Part shown: one piece after another, positions 56,849 to 64,000 of the stretch | Numbering within the stretch: position 1 is the stretch's first letter | Layout of the letters: every line of letters begins with the position of its first letter | The notes under the pieces: generated by a model | Databases searched by the model: none | What the model was told of the DNA's origin: nothing | The model's input: the letters and a program-made list of their open reading frames with translations, nothing else | NCBI RefSeq assembly: GCF_963678635.1 | Contig: NC_087071.1 | Span: 744,001-808,000 of the forward strand | Direction: 5' to 3' | DNA: 64,000 nucleotides | Source: Symsagittifera roscoffensis | Lineage: Eukaryota > Xenacoelomorpha > Acoela > Convolutidae | Position numbers and translations under genes: made by a program

Positions 56849-59465
56849 GATAATGACCGCCGTAGTTTTGCCCCCACCGATGCTGAGATGGATACTCAGG
56901 AAAAAACAAACTTGGAAATTAGTTTTGAATTACCTGAAGTATTCAAATAAATTAAACAACAATTTCCATCGATTGAAGTTTTTACGGAAATGTCAAAGCA
57001 ATGACATAATACCAGATTTTTTGAGATTTCGGGTGCCAGAAAATGGGTTTTTTTCGGACCAAGCGGTGCATAGCTTTCAATTAAAACTCCTAAGAACAGA
57101 GATAAATCAGGCAAGGTCAGAAGAGAAGAAGATATACGATGATCTAGCTAAGGCAAGAGAGGTAGTGCGGAGAGGGATAGATGAACAATGGTGGCCCTCA
57201 ATAGCATTTTATCTAAAGCTCCAGGCTAGAATTGCTATCCATGACATCAAGGATAGACATGAAAAGAAGTTTAAAAAGCTAGCAGAGCGGCAGGACAGAC
57301 CATTAATGAAAGTGAATGACAAATCGGTCAGAGCACTAGATGGCATTGAGCTACCCAAGTGGGTTCATGAAGTGTTAGGTTTTGGCCCAAAGCACCCGGT
57401 GAGGGATCGTTTCAATGAACTTCACTTTCTTGCGGACATTGATAATTTTTTATCTGAGCTTAAATCGCAAAAGGTACCAGGTGAAAAATTATGTGAAATT
57501 GAAGCTGCTGCAAAATCATACGCTAAACGTGTGCGGCAAACACCGTCGGATAGAGGGATTGAGAAATCCAGGAAGTATTTGAAGGACAATGGTCTCTTGG
57601 CAGTCCCATTCGATAAAGGTGTTGGCTTCTGTGTAATGAAGAAAACGACAAATGAGGCTAAACGAACTGAGCTGCTGCAATCGGAACAACTTAGCGAAAA
57701 ACCAGGTTTAACTGATAGTGTTGTTATGAAAATTGAGAAAGAAATCAACAAAGAACTGTTGGCCATGAAAAAAAAAGATGAGATCGATGAGGCAGTGTAT
57801 AGTAGGCTTAGGTCCACGGGAGGGCAGCCAGCTCGATTATATGGATTGGCTAAAGTACATAAGAAAGGAACCCCTCTCCGTACCGTACTGTCACTGCCAG
57901 GGAGCTCATATGAACATCTAAATAAAACTTTGGCCAAATTTTTTGACAACATTGAGGGGGCAAACATTGAGACAAACACACAAATGGCTCGGGAGATCAT
58001 AGAGAACATAGATCTAGACTATAATGAGAGTATTATTTCCCTGGATGTCAAAAGTTTGTACACTAATGTCCCACTAAAGGAGGCAATAGATATAGCACTG
58101 AGGAAACTGTACGAACAAACTAGTCCTCCTAAACTGGCACGCGGAACTATGAAGAAATTGTTGAACATGGCTGTAAGTAAGGTGCACTTCAAATGCAATG
58201 GTTTATGGTACGTACAAAAGGATGGGTTGGCAATGGGTGCATCCCATGCTGTCATTCTTGCCAATTTATGGCTAAAGGAGTACGAATATGCATTAATGAA
58301 GGAAGTACCTGCGTTGACACAGCTAAATGAAAACCGGAATGGCCTATGCCCTGATTGCGAGCGGAGGGTAACATACAGAAGTAAGGGGATCGAATGCGAA
58401 GCTTGTTTAAATTGGTACCATTTAAAGTGTAGTAATGTATCCGACAAAGAATATGAGCAAATCTCAGAAATGGTTTGGTATTGTAAGAGATGTAAAGAGC
58501 AGCGAGATCAAGAAAAACCAACAGAAAATGTCAAAGCGTTCCTAAGATATGTAGATGATATAGTGAGGACGGTAAAGGGGGATCCAGATATAGTGTTAAA
58601 AGCAGCTAATGAGCTCCACCCCAACTTACAATTCACTATCGAGAATCCGGATTCGAACGGAGACTTAGCCTTTCTAGATTTGAACATTAATGTGGACTCA
58701 CGAAAAAAGGTAACATGTGGATGGTATCAAAAACCAACGGATACTGGGACTATCCTTAACTTCAGAAGCTGCGCTCCATTGCAATATAAACGCAATGTAG
58801 TTGAGGGTACTGTTCATCGGATTTTTAGAAGTACATCAACATGGGAAAACTTTGACAAGGCAATGATGATTAATAAAGAACAATGGGTGGATAATCAATA
58901 CCCTGAAAAATGGTCAGATGGTGTCGTATTAAGATTGTTGAATAAGATCATCGACCGAAAAACTGACACACGAACAACGGTAACATCAGTCAAAGAAGAT
59001 CCTTTAAAAGTCAGTGCACCCATTATAACATTACAATACCGGGGTAATGTATCGGAGTGGTTTGCTGCCAAACTGCGTCAAAACGCCGGAGCCCAAGTGA
59101 TATTTACTACGAGAAAGCTCAAGACTTGCCTACCGTCCCTTAAATCTCCCTTTGCGAAAGATTTGAAATCCAGAGTGGTCTACAAGCTCACATGTAGTGG
59201 ATGTAATTCCACCTATGTTGGACAAACGGTCCGGCATTTGACCACGCGGATTGAAGAGCATCACAAGGAAGATTCGCCAGTAGGGCAACATTTGAGAGAA
59301 TGTGACAGGGATGGTAAGAGCGCTGAGCTTAAGTCTGAGATTATAGATCAATCAAGTAACATACAGAAACTCCTCACTCTGGAGGCCTTACATATTTGGA
59401 AAGAACGCCCCAGAATTAACACGCGCGAGGAGTTCAGGAGCAGGGAGCTGACATTAAAATTATAG
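56849..59465 (+). CDS. Penelope-like element protein, exon 2: RT with inserted PHD finger and GIY-YIG endonuclease
   Basis: About 871 codons with no stop, giving roughly 1,079 residues after splicing. RT motifs in order: RLYGLAKVHKKGTPLRTVLS (about 57837), SLDVKSLYTNVPL (motif A, 58037), GLAMGASHAVILANLWL (motif B, about 58226), YVDD (motif C, 58548-58559), DLAFLDLNINV. Between motifs B and C lies a PHD finger (58347-58493): CPDC, CEAC, WYHLKC, WYCKRC, in C4HC3 order. The C-terminus has the GIY-YIG endonuclease: VVYKLTCSGCNSTYVGQT, R, EHH, LEALHIWKERP (from about 59176). RT copies the RNA and the endonuclease nicks the target. The intact frame suggests a young or active copy. Confidence 0.9.
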
Positions 59466-59950
59466 TACATGTTTAAACATGACTAAAATTGCAATTTTTG
59501 AAAAAATAAATTTTTCGATTGGATAAAACATCAAATCGAAAAATTATGACTCAAGTAACAAAAAAGTATGGAAATTGTCATAATCGATGAAATAATGATT
59601 ATAAATCGATGAAAATAAAAATCGATGAAATAAAAATTGCAAATTATAGTACATGTTTAAACATGACTAAAATTGCAATTTTTGAAAAAATAAATTTTTC
59701 GATTGGATAAAACATCAAATCGAAAAATTATGACTCAAGTAACAAAAAAGTATGGAAATTGTCATAATTGATGAAATAATGATTACGTAATAACAGATGT
59801 AAGAATGTGATTGGTTAAAAATTTCTAACATGTTCTTTTTGAATTTCATACATGATCTTTGATCATTTTATTGTAAATAAAAAATTTTATATCCTGACGA
59901 TGCACAAAATGTGCGAAAACGTTTGAATTAACAATTTTAAAAAATTCTTA
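59458..59950 (+). repeat. 3' terminal repeats of the Penelope-like element, tandem
   Basis: Two head-to-tail copies start with AATTATAGTACATG at about 59458 and 59641. The first is shortened after AATCGATGAAATAATGATTA and has a small ATCGATGAAATAAAAAT-type duplication. The second is full length. Both have a 12-bp inverted repeat AAATTTTTCGATT...AATCGAAAAATT around a 13-nt loop. Confidence 0.8.
59894..59921 (+). ncRNA. Hammerhead-ribozyme-like core, 3' copy
   Basis: Identical to the 5' copy over CTGACGATGCAC, AAAAT, GTGCGAAAACG, in the second 3' terminal repeat. The same caveat applies: only the core and stem II are clear. Confidence 0.45.
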
Positions 59951-60413
59951 TATTATCTAATTCTTGAGTTGCTTTTCAATCTAATTACTCCTTGTACTCG
60001 AGTGCATCAACATGTGAGCCCCTAATTTAATTTTCTCGAGTGTGCTTTATGATTGTTATGTTGAGATAAGGCGAGTTTTAGGTTGATCCATCTGAAATGG
60101 ATCAAAGTTCCACTGTCCAATAAAAAGTAACTTAACGGATTGTTCCGACCCTGTTCTTAATGGCGTTCATGTATTTTGGGTATCTCGAGACTTAAGTATG
60201 GGGACGTTCTTATTTTCTAGAGTAGGGGGATATTTTGGTAGTAGCCTTTAAGCTGTAACGGGTTCTAGTCTCATGTCGCAAGCGAACCGAATTGGCTCCG
60301 ACCGTTCTTGAGGTAGAAAAACACAAGAGATAGTGTCCCTGACTCTTGAGCCAATGGTTATAGGGCCTATTTTTCTTAAGCCTCATATGTGACCGAAGTA
60401 GGCGACTGTTACA
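59951..60413 (+). repeat. Element B 3' LTR, second part
   Basis: Resumes TATCTAATTCTTGAGTTGC (5' LTR about 40215) and ends GACTGTTACA at 60413, followed by TAC, which also precedes the 5' LTR. Confidence 0.85.
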
Positions 60414-60712
60414 TACCAACAATGATACATGGATGTGGAACACAGCAGCTTTGTTCCACTAATTTTCTAGAGTGGGGGGGGATATTTTGGTAGTAGCCTT
60501 TAAGCTGTAACGGGTTCTAGTCTCATGTCGCAAGCGAACCGAATTGGCTCCGACCGTTCTTGTGGTAGAAAAACACAAGAGATAGTGTCCCTGACTCTTG
60601 AGCCAATGGTTATAGGGCCTATTTTTCTTAAGCCTCATATGTGACCGAAGTAGGCGACTGTTACATACCAACAATGATACATGGATGTGGAACACAGCAG
60701 CTTTGTTCCACT
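60211..60712 (+). repeat. Tandem duplication of LTR tail plus flank, about 250 bp x 2
   Basis: The segment from ATTTTCTAGAGT (60211) through the LTR end and 48 bp of outside flank is repeated at 60461-60712, with only a few differences (an extra G run, AGGTAG to TGGTAG). Because the unit includes non-LTR flank, it arose after insertion. The breakpoint shows ATTTTC microhomology. Confidence 0.85.
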
Positions 60713-61364
60713 AATTTTCGCGTGAACCTCCTTTACGTTTTATAACGTATAAATTCTTAATATTAATAATATAGAATATAGTACTCCAAACTGCTGCACC
60801 AGTTGTTGACTTCTTTTATTTCTATTATTTAATTTTATTATTTTGTATATGAGCAATGGTGAGAATCTAACTCATAATATTTACAAGCCAATATTTTGTT
60901 CGCATTTTCCGATTGTTACGAATATTGGCATGTGGACTAATGAGGCCATGACAAACATATTTGTTCATTACTTTACCTTGTAAAATCGTTCGTTACGCAA
61001 TAAATTTGAGGCTTATGTGAGTTTAGGATGGGAAAAACAAGAAGAACTTATTTTTTTTCACTCGTTTCCAGTTTTTGAATGGAAATTTTGATGAAAAATC
61101 AATTGTTAATAATAACTCTGATCTCTGTTGGAACAGAACTAGCTTTCTTGAACTAATTCCACAAATTAATTTAATCTTTAAAGAAAAATTTTAAACGAGG
61201 TTTTGAACTGAGAGTGCGCATAACTTCTTCTATCTTCTATTGGCGAACAAGATGAAATAGAAAAAAGTAATTGTAAACGGCTAACAAAACATGGCTTCTT
61301 GGTTGAAAAGTAGGCCTGAATGGCGAAGGATTCGAGATATATGAGTGCTTTTTCAGTTTGCCAG
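60713..61364. other. Intergenic region / CCT6 upstream region
   Basis: AT-rich with no recognised transposon. It should contain the CCT6 promoter and 5' UTR. A TTTTTCAGTTTGCCAG stretch ends directly before ATG 61365 and could be a 3' splice site, which would put the true 5' UTR exon further upstream. Confidence 0.45.
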
Positions 61365-62186
61365 ATGTCTGCTATCAAAGTGTTGAATCCCAAAGCGGAG
61401 ATTGCTCGTGCTGCTCAAGCGCTCTCGGTGAACATAAATGCTGCGAGAGGTTTGCAAGATGTGTTGAGGACTAATTTGGGGCCAAAAGGAACAATGAAGA
61501 TGTTGGTTTCGGGAGCAGGAGACATTAAGATCACCAAGGATGGAAATGTTCTGCTGCACGAAATGCAAATCCAACACCCTACTGCATCGCTTGTTGCAAG
61601 AGTAGCCACCGCTCAAGACGACGTGACAGGCGACGGGACAACCTCTAATGTGTTGATCATCGGAGAGCTGATCAAGCAAGCAGAGCTGTACGTTTCCGAG
61701 GGGCTGCACCCTAGACTGTTGACTGAGGGATTCACTCTGGCCAAGGAGAAGGCACTTACTCTTCTGGAAGACATGAAGTGTCTGAGTGGAAAGATAGACA
61801 GAGAGACACTGTGCAATGTGGCCAGGACATCTCTGAGAACTAAAGTGCACCCAGTGATGGCCGATCTGCTGACGGAGAAGATAGTGGACGCTGTGCTGGC
61901 CATCAAAGTGGAGGGCAAGCCGCTGGATCTGCACATGATAGAGATCATGGAGATGATGCATAAGTTAGATGTGGACACTCAGCTGGTGCGTGGCATCGTC
62001 ATGGACCACGGAGCCAGACACCCGAACATGCCGAAGAAGGCAGAGGACTGTGTCATTCTGACGTGCAATGTGTCGCTGGAGTATGAGAAGACGGAGGTGA
62101 ACTCGTCATTCTTCTACAAATCGGCGGAGGAAAGGGAGAAGCTGGTGGCCGCAGAGAGGAGTGTGATTGACCACCGCGTGAAGCAG
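61365..62186 (+). CDS. CCT6: T-complex protein 1 subunit zeta, first coding exon (partial gene)
   Basis: A subunit of the cytosolic chaperonin CCT/TRiC, which folds actin, tubulin and other proteins with ATP. Start chosen at [16 protein letters not shown] because metazoan CCT zeta begins this way; an in-frame ATG at 61320 would add 15 unlikely residues. Equatorial ATP-site motifs are intact: [27 protein letters not shown]. Apical-domain sequence follows ([28 protein letters not shown]). The exon is exactly 274 codons, about half the roughly 530-residue protein, and ends in phase 0 at CAG|GTGAGT (62186/62187). The rest lies beyond the window. The exon is more GC-rich than its surroundings. No damage seen. 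Confidence 0.95.
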
Positions 62187-64000
62187 GTGAGTGAGTGAGT
62201 TGTGCTGCTGCTAGCATGTTGAGTCTTATTTCAAGTTGATTCAAATGCAGGCCGAAGTAGCACGCCCAAAATCTAGATTTCTTTTAAAGTATGCATATCT
62301 CTGCCATGGGGGATGCAAAATACCACAACATAGAAAATTCTAAAATCGTTTGATAGAGGAGGGTTTGAATATTGCTTTCAATCATTACTAAACTACAGCT
62401 CCATTATTGCCGTATTGATGCATTTGTTTGTCGTTTGAGCGACCTGATGTCGGAAGGGGCCTTACAACTGTTTTTCTGAACTTCAAAGAAAGTGATCAAA
62501 ATTTAGTGCTCGTGTTGGTTTACACTTGTGAAGTTCCCTTGTAAATAGATCATATTTACTTGGTTATCATAGTTGGATTAATCATATCTCCTTTGTGTAT
62601 TCATATTTTTTTGGTATCTTTCTTTCTTTGTTTTGTATATGATTTCGTTGTACCTTCTTGCTTCCTATTTATTTCCAGAGTTGTTTATCAATCCAAGTGC
62701 TATGAGAAGAAACAGTCAAAATTAGAACTATGAAATGGTCGTCGGCTTTGCAGACAGACAAGTGAGGGTTGAAGAAGTCCCAAAATGAAAAAGAAGACGC
62801 GCTCTGTGAATTGTATTCAGTTTAAAAGCGAATTCTTTAGCTTTGAAATTAAAGCAGAAGAAAGTAATTCTCTCACAAGCCATCAAGAGCCGAAGTTGTC
62901 AAAACCATTGACTCTTGTCGTCAAAACGTGATTAAAATAAAAGTCAAACGGTAAAATTACAAGTAACAAAGGTCAAGCAAAATATAAAGTAAAAAGCCCC
63001 CATTTGCATGATTCGTCCCCATTTGCATGATAATGCAAATCAAAATACGATAATTTTGTAGGGTAAAACAAAGTAGATGATAGGTCTTTGTTCATGCTGT
63101 AAACTTATGTAAAACACACTCAGCTGAGAAATCAATTGCGAGCTCAAGGTAAACGGCTCCAACGACAAGGCAAGTACAAAGTATAACACCTCGAATCTCC
63201 TGCTTCTGGTAACAAAATACGGGAAGGTTCCGATAAAATCTATTCCTGTCGTCAGAAAGGGAAAATGGTTTTCTGTTGGCAGACGTTTTTCTGGAAGATC
63301 TGACATCAGAGGTCAGTTTATTTCCTGTACCATGCGTCGACACGGCAAACATTGTCGCACAATATGCTTAACAGTAGCTTTAGATCGAAGTTTCCAGTAG
63401 TACTCTAAGAGAAGACTCGAAATCTGTTCTCTGCCGACATGAGAATTAGATGTGTGTACGAACTTTATGAGAAGTTGCACAATATCGTTGAATCCACTCA
63501 AAATGATACGATAACGAACAGTAGACAAAATTGTAGAGTTGCTTAGCCGACCTTTTGATCGAATGACATGAGAATTGTGTAGAACTGGACTGAGCGTTAA
63601 CAGTTCCTGGTCAAAATCCTGTAGTTGAGAGCTTTTAATTATGTAGAGATAAGCTTTAGTGCAGATCGTCATTTCTAAAGAACATCGACGTTTCTTTAGG
63701 ATGTCAACGAAGAGAAATCAGTAAGCTGTCGCTCTAATTAATCTTTGCCAGTTGCTGAAGCGTTAAACATCGATAATGCATTGTTTTGAAGATGGCTCTG
63801 CCATTAAGGGCATCATTGGAAATTGAAAAGAATTGAAACATAGACGACCTTGCTGTGGCCAAGCAATTTGTTGCTGACTCAAGAAATATGGACCTGAAAG
63901 CCAACAGGAGGAAAGGGACATTTTTGAAGCAGAGCAGTGTTAAAAATCAAGAAGTTTTGCGAGACGCAGCTCAGGGGTTTTTAGCCAATACAAGACTGTT
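62187..64000 (+). other. CCT6 intron (start), no further exon found
   Basis: The next CCT6 exon, expected to start with the IIELKRK-type segment, was not found up to 64000, so the intron is at least 1.8 kb. It contains a BEL/Pao remnant on the minus strand. The other sequence is unremarkable AT-rich DNA. Confidence 0.7.
63040..63672 (-). pseudogene. BEL/Pao retrotransposon integrase remnant
   Basis: One frame on the minus strand, interrupted by a single in-frame TGA near 63313. It has HVIRSKGRLSNSTI, then the zinc-binding part H..H (TSNSHVGREQ), YYWKLRSKATVKHIV and CLPCRR (C-x2-C), then after the stop DLPEKRLP and FLTTGIDFIGTF, the start of the BEL/Pao integrase core with its first Asp. Sequence beyond TRSRRFEVLYFVLA decays. 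It lies in the CCT6 intron in antisense. Without gag, RT or LTRs it is a fragment. Confidence 0.75.

Larger units (their letters stand above)
55651..59950 (+). mobile_element. Penelope-like element nested in the element B 3' LTR
   Basis: Flanked by terminal repeats typical of Penelope-like elements: a 5' copy (about 55660-55995) and two tandem 3' copies (about 59458-59640 partial, 59641-59950). Each copy starts AATTATAGTACATGTTTAAACATGAC. It encodes a two-exon protein with RT and a C-terminal GIY-YIG endonuclease. It interrupts the LTR between sequences that are contiguous at about 40.2 kb, so it is the youngest insertion here. The exact ends are uncertain by about 15 bp because both flanks read TATCTAATT. 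Confidence 0.9.
39780..60413 (+). mobile_element. Element B: giant LTR retroelement with pol deletion and nested insertion
   Basis: LTRs start TGTGCCAGTCGGTC (39780 and 55214) and end GACTGTTACA (40676 and 60413); TAC lies on both outer sides, a 3-bp target duplication. The internal part is about 14.5 kb: leader with two tandem arrays, gag N-terminus fused to the integrase C-terminal domain by a large deletion, macro-like module, then accessory ORF2-ORF5, better preserved than in element A. The 3' LTR is interrupted by a Penelope-like element. Without pol it can only have moved in trans, if at all. Confidence 0.85.

Noticed and set aside
60210-60695. Two nearly identical 77-78 codon minus-strand frames (MFHIHVSLL...)
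   Set aside because: They are created by the tandem duplication of LTR-tail DNA; no homology to a protein family.
63780-64000. Possible further CCT6 exon or other coding exon at the right end
   Set aside because: Open codons exist (for example around 63840-64000) but do not match the expected continuation of CCT zeta and show no splice-site support.
1-64000. tRNA or rRNA genes
   Set aside because: No cloverleaf with A/B box spacing or rRNA signature was found by eye; a tRNAscan-SE or Infernal run could overturn this.

Overview
This is a window of eukaryotic, almost certainly invertebrate metazoan, nuclear DNA. Only one host gene is visible: the first coding exon of the cytosolic chaperonin subunit CCT zeta (CCT6) at 61365-62186, ending in a canonical GTGAGT donor. 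Nearly everything else is transposable elements, many nested in one another. The species cannot be named from the sequence. The mix (large Ty3/gypsy-type elements, an intron-bearing Penelope-like element, a CR1/Jockey-type LINE, BEL/Pao and Polinton-type DNA polymerase debris) fits a repeat-rich invertebrate genome.

Layout. 1-0.88 kb: AT-rich, nothing recognised. 0.88-3.06 kb: decayed type-B DNA polymerase of Polinton/Maverick type, possibly with N-terminal zinc fingers. 3.1-11.35 kb, minus strand: element C, a truncated and decayed giant Ty3/gypsy-type element, followed by an inverted 0.3 kb piece of the same family. 12.57-13.38 kb and 36.08-37.1 kb: two halves of one reverse transcriptase gene, split by element A. 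13381-36078: element A, a complete 22.7 kb LTR element. 37.26-39.78 kb, minus strand: a LINE with a microsatellite at its 3' end. 39780-60413: element B, a second giant LTR element, whose 3' LTR is itself split by a 4.3 kb Penelope-like element (about 55.65-59.95 kb). 61.3-64 kb: CCT6 exon 1 and the start of its intron, which holds a BEL/Pao integrase remnant.

The most interesting system is the giant LTR-element family (A, B, C). Each has gag-pol (a large deletion in B) whose integrase runs on into a long acidic extension ending in a macro-domain-like module. After this comes a second coding region of about 8.4-8.8 kb, downstream of pol, where a retrovirus would carry env. It starts with a coiled-coil plus SGNH-hydrolase protein (GDS, GTND and DGIHFD blocks all present in B), followed by three further proteins that I do not recognise (one with a possible second SGNH-like core, one with a four-cysteine cluster). 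These proteins are clearly homologous between A and B although the DNA is strongly diverged, which suggests they were kept by selection before decay. No membrane-spanning envelope protein is apparent. Each full element also has a 2.6-2.7 kb untranslated leader full of G-rich tandem repeats.

The Penelope-like element is also notable. Its two exons join in frame across a 68-nt intron, a PHD finger sits inside its reverse transcriptase between motifs B and C, it has a C-terminal GIY-YIG endonuclease, and hammerhead-ribozyme-like cores lie in its terminal repeats. All retroelement genes here carry stops or frameshifts except this Penelope-like ORF, which looks intact.
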